This document shows, in pieces, positions 9,259-17,626 of a stretch of DNA of 64,000 nucleotides (positions are counted from its first letter, which is position 1; every line of letters starts with the position of its first letter). This DNA comes from Chryseosolibacter sp964493505 (GTDB taxonomy: Bacteria > Bacteroidota > Bacteroidia > Cytophagales > Cyclobacteriaceae), in the NCBI GenBank assembly GCA_964493505.1, contig CAZBNP010000013.1, positions 75,612 to 139,611 of the forward strand, given 5' to 3'. Under the pieces are notes generated by a model. It did no database searches, was not told where the DNA came from, and worked only from the letters and a program-made list of their open reading frames with translations. A program made the position numbers and the translations under genes.

Positions 9259-9350
9259 TTTTTACATTATTTTGTCGCTGCTCACAACAGCCGGCAAAAA
9301 TAGCCAAATTGTTCAAACATGAGCTATTGCACACCCAATTACTGAAATCG

Positions 9351-9782
9351 ATGGGGATTTTCTCTCAAAATATTACCGTGGCAGACCTGAACAGCCTGTC
9401 GAAGAACACCCTGTCGGGACACCTCGGGATCGAGTTCACCCGTATCGGGCCTGATTTCATCGAAGCCACCATGCCGGTAGACGCGCGTACACATCAACCC
9501 CTCGGAATGTTACACGGTGGGGCGTCGGTAGCACTCGCAGAAACACTGGGGAGCGTCGCCGCAGCCTGCTGCCTAGACCGCGACAACCAATTTTGTGTCG
9601 GACTCGAAATAAATGCCAATCATATTAAGGGTGTCAGGTCCGGCCACGTCACAGGCACGACAAAACCCGTACACATCGGGAAGAAAACACAGGTGTGGGA
9701 AATCCGTATTGTCAATGAAAAGGAAGAACTGGTTTGCATCAGTCGTATCACCATGGCAGTACTCGACAAGAAAGACCAATAA
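9351..9782 (+). CDS. menI: Hotdog thioesterase, probable 1,4-dihydroxy-2-naphthoyl-CoA hydrolase
   Basis: 143 residues, the normal size of a PaaI/YdiI hotdog thioesterase. The active-site helix region reads PLGMLHGGASVALAETLGS, followed by VGLEINANHIK and KPVHIGKKTQVWEI; this is the pattern of E. coli YdiI (MenI), with the catalytic glutamate in ALAE. MenI releases CoA from DHNA-CoA before prenylation in menaquinone synthesis. The assignment is strengthened because it is the first gene of a run of menF, menD, menB and menE. The frame is open to a TTG at 9309, but the ATG at 9351 gives the family length. It starts 93 bases from the divergent phosphatase gene. Confidence 0.85.
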   Translation: MGIFSQNITVADLNSLSKNTLSGHLGIEFTRIGPDFIEATMPVDARTHQPLGMLHGGASVALAETLGSVAAACCLDRDNQFCVGLEINANHIKGVRSGHVTGTTKPVHIGKKTQVWEIRIVNEKEELVCISRITMAVLDKKDQ

Positions 9783-9794
9783 GCTTCCACTGGT

Positions 9795-10991
9795 ATGAAC
9801 CTCGTTTCGGCTACTGCACTGTTTGAATATTCCGAGCGCGATCTTCTGTCACGCGTCCTCTCACGTTCAACTGCCCAGCGACAAGCGTCTGCCGTGTGGC
9901 GACTGCCTGGCTCCCCGATAACGCACGTACTCGTCAGCGACAATATCACATTGCTCAACCGCGAAGACTTTCTGGAAGATCTCGACCCCGGATTTCTCTT
10001 CGCTCCTTTTGAGCGAACGAAGAGCCGCGTGTACTTAAAGGCAGATCATCTGTTGACACTCCAAAAAGGAGCCGTGCACCAGGTCTCAACAGCCGGAGGC
10101 CACGGTTCGCCTCAATGGCTCTCGGACTTGACGAAATCGTTGGGACATGAAAAACACAAACCTGAACCCGCAGCCATGTCAGTATCCCCGGACCAGGATC
10201 AACAGAGCTTCCAGAACGTCGTCATTCGCGCACTGGAACAGATCGAAACGGGATCGTTTGAAAAGATCGTTCCCTCACGAACCAAGACTATCAACCTGCC
10301 CGACGACTTCGATATAACAGAAGCCTTTCAAAAACTTTGCAATGCCTATCCGGAAGCACTGATCTCGCTTGTGAGTATTCCCGGGATCGGCACCTGGCTT
10401 GGCGCAAGCCCGGAACTATTGGTTTCCGTTCAGGACAAAAGCTACTTCAAGACAGTAGCACTGGCCGGTACACAGCCCTATCAGCCCGGCACCGATATTA
10501 AATCGGTAGCGTGGACACAGAAGGAGATTGAAGAGCAGGCCTTGGTTGAACGCTACGTCATCAGCTGTTTCAAGAAAGTGCGCTTGCGCGAATACGACGA
10601 ACAGGGACCCCGTACCGTTATCGCCGGAAACCTGATGCATTTGAAATCCGAGTTTACCGTCGACATGAAGGCGACAAACTTCTCACAGATAGGAACGGTG
10701 ATGCTGGATCTGCTGCATCCTACCTCCGCCGTTTGCGGCATGCCTTTGGATGCTGCCCTGCAATTCCTGCGGGAACACGAACATTACGATCGCGAGTTTT
10801 ACGCTGGCTATCTCGGGCCGGTAAATATTCACAACAACATCGATCTTTTTGTCAATATCCGCTGCATGCAGATATTTGGAACACAGGGAGTATTGTATGC
10901 AGGCGTGGGCATTACCAATGACTCCATTCCCGAAATGGAATGGAAGGAAACTGAAATGAAGTTTCAAACACTACTGAACGTCATCCTCTGA
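9795..10991 (+). CDS. menF: Isochorismate synthase MenF
   Basis: 398-residue chorismate-binding enzyme that converts chorismate to isochorismate, the first committed step of menaquinone synthesis. The C-terminal chorismate-binding fold is visible: FEKIVPSRTKTI (about 150-162, with the catalytic lysine region), LVSIPGIGTWLGASPELL, FKTVALAGTQP, and near the end LLHPTSAVCGMPLDAALQFL and EFYAGYLGPV. The N-terminal 120 residues are poorly conserved, as usual. Its stop codon shares one base with the start of menD, showing tight coupling in an operon. Confidence 0.95.
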   Translation: MNLVSATALFEYSERDLLSRVLSRSTAQRQASAVWRLPGSPITHVLVSDNITLLNREDFLEDLDPGFLFAPFERTKSRVYLKADHLLTLQKGAVHQVSTAGGHGSPQWLSDLTKSLGHEKHKPEPAAMSVSPDQDQQSFQNVVIRALEQIETGSFEKIVPSRTKTINLPDDFDITEAFQKLCNAYPEALISLVSIPGIGTWLGASPELLVSVQDKSYFKTVALAGTQPYQPGTDIKSVAWTQKEIEEQALVERYVISCFKKVRLREYDEQGPRTVIAGNLMHLKSEFTVDMKATNFSQIGTVMLDLLHPTSAVCGMPLDAALQFLREHEHYDREFYAGYLGPVNIHNNIDLFVNIRCMQIFGTQGVLYAGVGITNDSIPEMEWKETEMKFQTLLNVIL

Positions 10992-12718
10992 TGCAATACC
11001 AACCGATATACGACATCGCGGAAATATGCGCGCGCAAAAACATTCGGGAAGTGATCTTGTGTCCCGGCTCCAGATGTGCGCCGCTTACACTTGCTTTCAC
11101 AAGGCACCCGGCGATCAATACACGGACAATAAGCGATGAGCGTAGCGCCGGCTTTATCGCCCTCGGTGTAGCGCAGTCTATCAGCGCCCCCGTTGCTGTG
11201 GTGTGCACGTCCGGTACCGCCGCCTACAACCTCGCACCCGCCATAGCTGAAGCGTGGTTCAGCAACACGCCGTTGGTCGTGTTTACCGCCGACCGGCCAG
11301 CTGAATGGATCGCACAGCACGACGGTCAGACAATCATGCAGCGTGAATTATATGGCCCGCATGTAAAGAAATACTTCGAGCTGCCGCAGGACTATGAGCA
11401 TGCCGATAGCCCTTGGGCGATTAACCGGATTGTCAATGACGCGATCAACCTGAGCAATCAGGCACCAGCGGGTCCGGTACATATCAACGCGCCCTTCCGT
11501 GAGCCGCTGTACCCCGAAAAAGGAACGGATACCTTCACATACAGCGACGTTCGCATTATCGATGTATTCAATGGAACGGTCGGGCTATCGGACGAATCAG
11601 CGCAGCGCCTGCGCAGGGAGTGGCCGCAATACCATAACGTATTGATGGTAGCGGGCCAACTTCCCCCGGGAAATAATATTCATACTGCACTTTCACGTTT
11701 TCGCGAAAAACATCCCGTGCCGGTTGTTCACGATATAATATCAAATCTCCACGCCTGCGGCGATACAATCCAGCATAGCGATCTCTTTCTTAGCCAGGCA
11801 TCCGACTCACTCAAGGAAATGCTTCGGCCCGACCTCCTCATCACCTTCGGAGACTCGCTGGTATCAAAGAGCCTGAAGTTATACCTTCGGAAATATAAGC
11901 CGAAAACACATTGGCAAGTCCGGATCGCGGGAGCGGTTCCCGACACGTACAAACACCTCACCGGCGTATTCAATGCCGCACCTGAAAGGTTTCTGGAGTT
12001 TCTGACAACCCTCGATGCAACCGACAACTTCGAGGGCCAGAAACAAAAGAACTACCGCAGTCTCTGGGATGCGGAAGAGCGGCGGGTACTTCGAACACTT
12101 GATCAGTTCTTCACCGGCAACGAGCTCAGCGAAGCCGCTATTGTCAGGGCAGTGATGGAGAAGTTGCCGGACAATTGCAATTTGCACCTCGCCAATAGCA
12201 TGAGCGTACGATATGCAAACTTCATCGGACTGAATTCTTCAAGGGCCGGCATAAGCGTGTTCTCTAATCGGGGTACAAGCGGAATAGATGGATCAAGCAG
12301 TACGGCAGTGGGCCATACGGTTGCGTCGGATATCCCCAACGTTCTGATCACCGGCGATCTGGCTTTCTTCTATGATCGGAATGCATTCTGGCACAATTAC
12401 CCGCTGGGAAATCTTAGAATACTGTTGCTCAACAATCACGGAGGACTGATCTTCGACATCCTCGAAGGACCCTCCTCAACACCGGAAGCGGCCGAGTATT
12501 TCATCACTAATCAGAAACTAAACGCGCGGAATGTCTGTGCTGATTTCGGCTTCGACTATCTCAAGCTCGACAACAAAAGAAAAATCAACAATCTGCTGAA
12601 GGATTTCTTCACCTTCGATGGAAACGCAAAGGTGCTGGAACTGGAAACAGGCACGAAGGAGAATGTTAACGTACTGGAAAGTTTAAAACAAAAAATCAAA
12701 GAAAGTTATGAGTCATAA
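10991..12718 (+). CDS. menD: SEPHCHC synthase MenD (thiamine-diphosphate enzyme)
   Basis: 575 residues. MenD joins 2-oxoglutarate (after decarboxylation on thiamine diphosphate) to isochorismate, giving 2-succinyl-5-enolpyruvyl-6-hydroxy-3-cyclohexene-1-carboxylate. Visible motifs: VILCPGSRCAPLTLAF (about 20-35), DERSAGFIALGVAQ with the ThDP-activating glutamate, VVCTSGTAAYNLAPAIAEAW, NRGTSGIDGSSSTAVGH, and LLNNHGGLIFDILEG near the cofactor-binding C-terminal domain. The reading frame overlaps menB by 11 bases, so translation of the two is probably coupled. Confidence 0.96.
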   Translation: MQYQPIYDIAEICARKNIREVILCPGSRCAPLTLAFTRHPAINTRTISDERSAGFIALGVAQSISAPVAVVCTSGTAAYNLAPAIAEAWFSNTPLVVFTADRPAEWIAQHDGQTIMQRELYGPHVKKYFELPQDYEHADSPWAINRIVNDAINLSNQAPAGPVHINAPFREPLYPEKGTDTFTYSDVRIIDVFNGTVGLSDESAQRLRREWPQYHNVLMVAGQLPPGNNIHTALSRFREKHPVPVVHDIISNLHACGDTIQHSDLFLSQASDSLKEMLRPDLLITFGDSLVSKSLKLYLRKYKPKTHWQVRIAGAVPDTYKHLTGVFNAAPERFLEFLTTLDATDNFEGQKQKNYRSLWDAEERRVLRTLDQFFTGNELSEAAIVRAVMEKLPDNCNLHLANSMSVRYANFIGLNSSRAGISVFSNRGTSGIDGSSSTAVGHTVASDIPNVLITGDLAFFYDRNAFWHNYPLGNLRILLLNNHGGLIFDILEGPSSTPEAAEYFITNQKLNARNVCADFGFDYLKLDNKRKINNLLKDFFTFDGNAKVLELETGTKENVNVLESLKQKIKESYES

Positions 12719-13532
12719 ATATCCCTGGTCATCCGTAAAAGAGTACAAAGAAATCATCTTCGAAAAATATGAAGGTATCGCCCGTATCAGCATTAACCGG
12801 CCGGAAGTACACAATGCGTTCACACCGCTGACAGTTTCGGAAATGATTGACGCGATGAATCTGTGCCGGGAAGACTCTTCTGTGCGCGCTATCGTATTGA
12901 CTGGCGTGGGAGGCAAAGCGTTTTGCAGCGGCGGCGACCAGCGGGTGAGGGGCCACGGGGGGTACGTAGGACAGGACACTGTGCCGAGACTGAACGTGCT
13001 CGATCTTCAGAAACTTATCAGGTCGATACCCAAGCCAGTGATCGCCGCTGTGGCCGGATGGGCTATTGGCGGCGGGCATGTGCTTCACGTGGTTTGCGAC
13101 CTCACGATCGCGGCTGAAAATGCGCGATTCGGACAGACAGGACCGAAGGTCGGGAGCTTCGACGGTGGTTTCGGCGCATCATACCTCGCCCGCGTGGTCG
13201 GCCAGAAGAAAGCAAGGGAAATCTGGTACCTGTGCGATCAATACGATGCCGGTGAAGCACTCGACATGGGACTTGTTAACAAGGTTGTACCATTGGATAA
13301 ACTGGAGGATACGTATGTGGAATGGGCCCGGAAAATCATGGCCAAGAGTCCGCTGGCAATCCGCATGCTCAAGGCCTCTTTCAATGCCGAACTCGACGGC
13401 CAGGCGGGAATCCAGGAACTGGCAGGTAACGCCACACTATTATATTACCTGAGCGAGGAAGCAAAAGAAGGCAAGGACGCCTTTATCGAAAAACGCGATC
13501 CCGACTGGTCGCGTTATCCACAGTTTCCCTGA
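12708..13532 (+). CDS. menB: 1,4-dihydroxy-2-naphthoyl-CoA synthase MenB
   Basis: 274-residue crotonase-fold enzyme that cyclises o-succinylbenzoyl-CoA to DHNA-CoA. Key motifs: ARISINRPEVHNAF, GVGGKAFCSGGDQRVRG (first oxyanion-hole segment), AVAGWAIGGGHVLHVVCDL (second oxyanion-hole segment), and the MenB signature FGQTGPKVGSFDGGFGASYL. The C-terminal FIEKRDPDWSRYP tail is also characteristic of MenB. It sits in the men operon between menD (overlapping) and menE (9 bases apart). Confidence 0.97.
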   Translation: MSHKYPWSSVKEYKEIIFEKYEGIARISINRPEVHNAFTPLTVSEMIDAMNLCREDSSVRAIVLTGVGGKAFCSGGDQRVRGHGGYVGQDTVPRLNVLDLQKLIRSIPKPVIAAVAGWAIGGGHVLHVVCDLTIAAENARFGQTGPKVGSFDGGFGASYLARVVGQKKAREIWYLCDQYDAGEALDMGLVNKVVPLDKLEDTYVEWARKIMAKSPLAIRMLKASFNAELDGQAGIQELAGNATLLYYLSEEAKEGKDAFIEKRDPDWSRYPQFP

Positions 13533-13541
13533 TCACTTCCT

Positions 13542-14705
13542 ATGCGAGGCCCTTTGTCATCGTCAGCTCCGTCAGGCCTCCAGGCCCCGAAAGAGAATCC
13601 CTATACCCATGCGAGTATCTGGATCAACGGGCGTTATGCAGCAGTCCAGGAAATAGTTAAGGACTCGGAAGCAGCAAGGTCTCCCTTTGAAGAACTTACC
13701 TTTCGATTTATCCGTGAATGGATCTCGGGACAGGAAACGTTCAGCATGACGACCAGCGGTTCCACAGGCCCGCCCAAGCGCATTGTCCTTTCCAGGAAGC
13801 AGATGATCGTGAGCGCCAGGCTCACCGCAGCCCAAATAAAACTGCGAAACGACGCCACAGCGTTGTTGTGTATTGACCCTTCCTACATCGGCGGAAAGAT
13901 GATGTTGGTCAGAAGTCTGGTACTCGGACTTCAGATCGTGGCAGTTGATCCCGTCGCGAACCCTCTCGTTTCAATACCCGTTGACAAATGTGTAGAGTTC
14001 GCCGCATTTGTTCCCTACCAGGTCCAATCGATCCTTGAGTCAAAACATCCACATCTCCTCAACAACCTGAATCAGGTTCTCATCGGTGGCGCGCCATTGA
14101 ACGCGGCCATCTGTCAAGCGCTCGATCGCTTCCAGTGCAAGTGCTATGAAACATACGGTATGACAGAAACCATTTCGCATATCGCGCTACGGTTGGTCAA
14201 TACCGATTTGAAACAGGCGCATTTCCACGTCCTGCCCGGCGTAAGCATTAGTCAGGACGCACGCGGATGTCTGGTCGTCAACGCAGGTCATCTGCACGAA
14301 CCGGTGGTTACTAACGATATCATCGAGATCGCAGGTCCGCATGAGTTCCTATGGCTTGGCCGTTGGGACAACGTGATCAACACCGGCGGTGTGAAAGTAC
14401 TACCCGACAAAGTAGAGCGACCGTTGGAGCGTATCTTCCTGGATAATAATCTCCACTCACGTTTCTTTATAGCTGCTCTGCCCGATGAAAAGCTCGGCAA
14501 CAGACTCGTGCTCATCATAGAAGGTGTAGATTTCTCCTCAGAAATTCTGAAACAGTCGCTCGATCAACTCAAATTGGTTGTTGGCCCTTATGAGATTCCC
14601 AAAGAAGTGTACTCTGTACCAGCGTTCAAAACCACTGGAACGCAGAAGATTGATCGAATCGGGACAATAGCTGAGACAACACTCCTTACACGCGTCGACA
14701 TTTGA
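13542..14705 (+). CDS. menE: o-Succinylbenzoate-CoA ligase MenE
   Basis: 387-residue AMP-forming ligase that activates o-succinylbenzoate with ATP and CoA. The P-loop-like motif is TSGSTGPPKRIVLSRKQM (about 68-85); others are YETYGMTETISH (about 205-216), GRWDNVINTGGVKVLP (hinge) and TGTQKIDRI (adenylation lysine). The order menB-menE is usual in Bacteroidota, but menC (o-succinylbenzoate synthase), which often lies between or next to them, is not in the window, nor are menA or menH. This is the last gene of the men operon; the next gene starts 107 bases on. Confidence 0.94.
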   Translation: MRGPLSSSAPSGLQAPKENPYTHASIWINGRYAAVQEIVKDSEAARSPFEELTFRFIREWISGQETFSMTTSGSTGPPKRIVLSRKQMIVSARLTAAQIKLRNDATALLCIDPSYIGGKMMLVRSLVLGLQIVAVDPVANPLVSIPVDKCVEFAAFVPYQVQSILESKHPHLLNNLNQVLIGGAPLNAAICQALDRFQCKCYETYGMTETISHIALRLVNTDLKQAHFHVLPGVSISQDARGCLVVNAGHLHEPVVTNDIIEIAGPHEFLWLGRWDNVINTGGVKVLPDKVERPLERIFLDNNLHSRFFIAALPDEKLGNRLVLIIEGVDFSSEILKQSLDQLKLVVGPYEIPKEVYSVPAFKTTGTQKIDRIGTIAETTLLTRVDI

Positions 14706-14812
14706 CACGTCCCCCACGGGTCCTCATTCTTCCGGAGCACCCTTGTTCCGCATTAGCAGGTTGGTATCAAAATTTATAGTAGTCGGTGTAGATGAAATAA
14801 ACACTACATCGT

Positions 14813-15193
14813 ATGAAGAAGGTACTTGTCATAGAAGACGATGAACCTTTGTGCTGGCTTCTTGGAAGGATTCTGCGGGGCAAGTATGAAGTCATCATCA
14901 TGAACAACGGAATGGAAGCCTGGTCATGGCTCACAGACGGAAGAAATTGCGATCTTATTATCTCCGATCTTAACATGCCGTCGCTCAATGGACTTGAATT
15001 GCTCGACAATCTCAGCAACAGCGGTCTCTTCAGAAACATACCCGTGATCATCCTGTCCGGTTACGACAACATGCGAAACCGATGTCTTGAACTCGGAGCA
15101 TTCAATTATTTCGTAAAACCGTTCGAGCCCAGACAATTATTACACGAGGCAGACCGGGCCCTGACGTACGCCAAGGAAAACATCTTTGTGTAA
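14813..15193 (+). CDS. Single-domain response regulator
   Basis: 126 residues forming one CheY-like receiver and nothing else. The acidic pocket is VIEDDEP (E8, D9, D10), the phospho-acceptor is D52 in IISDLNMPSLNGLE, the switch residue is S82 in VIILSGYD, and the conserved lysine is K102 in YFVKPFEP. All residues needed for phosphorylation are present, so it should be active. There is no output domain, so it acts by protein contact or in a phosphorelay; no histidine kinase lies nearby. It is 21 bases ahead of the sugar transferase gene, which carries a receiver-like N-terminus of its own, and it probably regulates this polysaccharide locus. Confidence 0.93.
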   Translation: MKKVLVIEDDEPLCWLLGRILRGKYEVIIMNNGMEAWSWLTDGRNCDLIISDLNMPSLNGLELLDNLSNSGLFRNIPVIILSGYDNMRNRCLELGAFNYFVKPFEPRQLLHEADRALTYAKENIFV

Positions 15194-15214
15194 ACAAATG
15201 ATTGAATAGCACTT

Positions 15215-16309
15215 ATGGATATAGCTCTACAGGCGTCGGCCGCCATGTTGGATCCTCAACATTCAACCGATACATTCCACTCCAGGTACATACTGCACAT
15301 CGACGATGGCAGTACCCTTCTCGCTGAATACGCGCCCCCGCGCACATACCTTGCGACGCTCCCCTTCGAACAGGCACTGAAAAGACTACACTCCGATGCG
15401 CCCGGCCCGGAGACGATCATAGTAAATCCGTACTGCGTGCGGGAAAAAGCTGGACAACTAAAGGAGATCGCAAAAATCAAATCGATCCCCATCATTGTAT
15501 ACACACCCAAGTACGACCGATCTGTAAAAGCATTGGCATTCGCAATCGCTGCCGACGACTACTACTATGGCTCACTCCAGTCAGATTTCTTCAAGCGACT
15601 TGATTTCATTAAGAAAGCAAAGGAGTACAAAACAGAACGCGGTAATAAACCTTACGCCTCCGGGCAAACAGAACCAATGCTACGGCCAACATTTTGGCAC
15701 ATGAAGCGGGTGTTTGACATCCTCGTTTGCTCGTTCGCTCTCCTGATGTTACTCCCCCTTTGTCTCTTGATTGCACTCATCATTAAAATCGAATCGAGGG
15801 GACCGATCTTCTACGTCTCTGAGCGCGCCGGAACGGACTATAAGATCTTCAATTTCTATAAGTTCAGAAGCATGCGAATGGGAGCCGACACGGAGTTGGC
15901 CCAGCTTGCCCACCGAAATCAGTATGGCGAGAGTTCCGTACACGAAATATTCTTCAAGATCAAGGATGACCCACGGGTAACAAAATTCGGTCAATTCCTG
16001 CGAAACACGAGTCTGGATGAGATCCCTCAACTCCTCAACGTACTGGTTGGTGACATGTCACTTGTCGGAAACCGGCCGCTACCCCTTTATGAAGCCGAGA
16101 AGCTGACCAAAGACCAGATCGCCCGGAGATTTCTTGCCCCCGCGGGTATCACAGGGTTATGGCAGATCACCAAGCGGGGCAAGGAAAAAATGTCGCCCGA
16201 AGAACGTATCGCACTTGACATGGAATACGCGATGAAAAACTCGTTCTGGCTCGACCTGAAAATTCTCATTCTCACTTTCCCGGCGTTACTCCAACGGGAA
16301 AAAGTATGA
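15215..16309 (+). CDS. Membrane sugar transferase (initiating glycosyl-1-phosphate transferase) with receiver-like N-terminal domain
   Basis: 364 residues. The C-terminal half (about 160-364) is a bacterial sugar transferase of the WcaJ/PglC class, which puts the first sugar-phosphate on undecaprenyl phosphate. It has one hydrophobic anchor (about 170-192), VSERAGTDYKIFNFYKFRSM, DDPRVTKFGQFLRNTSLDEIPQ (written as DDPRVTKFGQFLR and NTSLDEIPQ), GDMSLVGNRPLP and ITGLWQ. The N-terminal 145 residues look like a receiver (alternating strands and helices: ETIIVNPY, IPIIVYTP, AIAADDYYYG). The usual phospho-Asp position reads IIVNP and the lysine is missing, so it is degenerate. This replaces the membrane and CoA-binding-like N-terminus of WcaJ. 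It is likely the first enzyme of the exopolysaccharide repeat unit. Confidence 0.9.
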   Translation: MDIALQASAAMLDPQHSTDTFHSRYILHIDDGSTLLAEYAPPRTYLATLPFEQALKRLHSDAPGPETIIVNPYCVREKAGQLKEIAKIKSIPIIVYTPKYDRSVKALAFAIAADDYYYGSLQSDFFKRLDFIKKAKEYKTERGNKPYASGQTEPMLRPTFWHMKRVFDILVCSFALLMLLPLCLLIALIIKIESRGPIFYVSERAGTDYKIFNFYKFRSMRMGADTELAQLAHRNQYGESSVHEIFFKIKDDPRVTKFGQFLRNTSLDEIPQLLNVLVGDMSLVGNRPLPLYEAEKLTKDQIARRFLAPAGITGLWQITKRGKEKMSPEERIALDMEYAMKNSFWLDLKILILTFPALLQREKV

Positions 16310-16333
16310 CCGACATAGAAAAACAGCAGACCC

Positions 16334-17524
16334 ATGTATATCATCGAGATCATATTGCTGTCTTACTTTGGATATGTAACCCTATATTCATCTATACTGA
16401 GTGTAGCAGCATTATTCTATCGCACCCCGCCGGTACCCACCGCACGCAGGCAGCGACACATCGCTGTACTCATTCCAGCCTATAAGGAAGATAGTGTCAT
16501 TGTTGGTGTCGCCAGACAAGCATTGCAGACGAACTACCCGAAGTCACTCTTCGACGTTGTTGTTATCGCCGACTCACTGCGACCCGATACCCTGGCAGCG
16601 CTAAAAGCAATGCCTCTTATCGTCGTCGACGTCGCGTTCGATAAAAGCACGAAGGTAAAAGCCCTTCAGCGGGCGATGCAACAAATTGGCGACGACTACG
16701 ACTGTGCGCTCATCCTCGACGCTGACAACGTCATGGAAAGCAACTTTCTCCCCAAGATGAATGATCTGTTCGACATCGGCCATCGCGCAGTCCAGGCGGC
16801 CAGGACTCCCAAGAACGAGAATACGCCACTGGCACTGCTGGATGGAATCAGCGAAACCGTCAACAATTTCATCTACCGCCAGGGCAACGCAGCACTCGGC
16901 CTGTCGTCGCCGCTCATCGGATCGGGCATGATGTTCGACTACGCCTTGTGTAAGAATACCATAGCTGAAATGGATTCCATAGGTGGCTTTGACAGAGACC
17001 TGGAGCTCAGAATGCTCAAACAAGGAGTCAACATACACTATGCGAGGAACATCATACTATACGATGAAAAAGTAGCCAACCAGCAGGTGTTCGAACACCA
17101 GCGCAAGCGTTGGCTATCGAGCCACTTCGTCTATCTCCGCCGGTATTTCAAAGAAGGATGGCGCCAACTGTTCCGTGGTCGGTTCGGGTACTTCAACAGC
17201 GCCGTACTGCGGAATGTCCAGTTGCCACGACTGCTGAACCTCGGCCTTCTCATGCTGACACTAGTGGCCTCAATTGCATTACGACAATATCTGGCGATAG
17301 ACCCCTGGGTATGGGCGTTGCTACTTGCAGTCAATGTCGGTTCCATTTTGGCCGCCATCCCGGCACGACTTTACAATATAACAATGCTAAAGTCCGTGTT
17401 CCTGCTGCCGCGCCTGTTCGGAAAAATGTTCCTGCTGCTCTTCCAGCTGAAAGGAGCCAACAAAACATTCCTGCATACGCCGCACGATTCTGCTGAAGTA
17501 AGCGTCGGCGACCGAAGCGGCTAG
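16334..17524 (+). CDS. Membrane glycosyltransferase, family 2
   Basis: 396 residues. An N-terminal membrane segment (about 1-28) is followed by a GT-A fold domain: HIAVLIPAYKEDSVI, a metal/nucleotide motif LILDADNVM (DxD type), GSGMMFDYALCK and the late motif FEHQRKRWLSSHFVYLRRYF (QxxRW type, seen in processive synthases of the cellulose/hyaluronan kind). Two to three C-terminal membrane segments follow (about 300-345 and 365-385). Such enzymes extend polysaccharide chains at the inner membrane from nucleotide sugars. Located between the initiating transferase and a GT4 enzyme. The sugar cannot be named. Confidence 0.88.
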   Translation: MYIIEIILLSYFGYVTLYSSILSVAALFYRTPPVPTARRQRHIAVLIPAYKEDSVIVGVARQALQTNYPKSLFDVVVIADSLRPDTLAALKAMPLIVVDVAFDKSTKVKALQRAMQQIGDDYDCALILDADNVMESNFLPKMNDLFDIGHRAVQAARTPKNENTPLALLDGISETVNNFIYRQGNAALGLSSPLIGSGMMFDYALCKNTIAEMDSIGGFDRDLELRMLKQGVNIHYARNIILYDEKVANQQVFEHQRKRWLSSHFVYLRRYFKEGWRQLFRGRFGYFNSAVLRNVQLPRLLNLGLLMLTLVASIALRQYLAIDPWVWALLLAVNVGSILAAIPARLYNITMLKSVFLLPRLFGKMFLLLFQLKGANKTFLHTPHDSAEVSVGDRSG

Positions 17525-17626
17525 TCTAAGTACCGGAAAATGAGAAGAGAGTGACGTTGTTTACGTGAGATCAGTTTGGCCTGAATGAGGGTCGGTAAGT
17601 GGTAGAAAAGGCAAACGAGATGTGAG

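Noticed and set aside
16781..17160. A possible CRISPR or other spaced repeat array anywhere in the window
   Set aside because: I looked for regularly spaced direct repeats of 24-40 bases across the window and saw none; this interval was checked because of recurring GGCC-rich words, which are only codon use.
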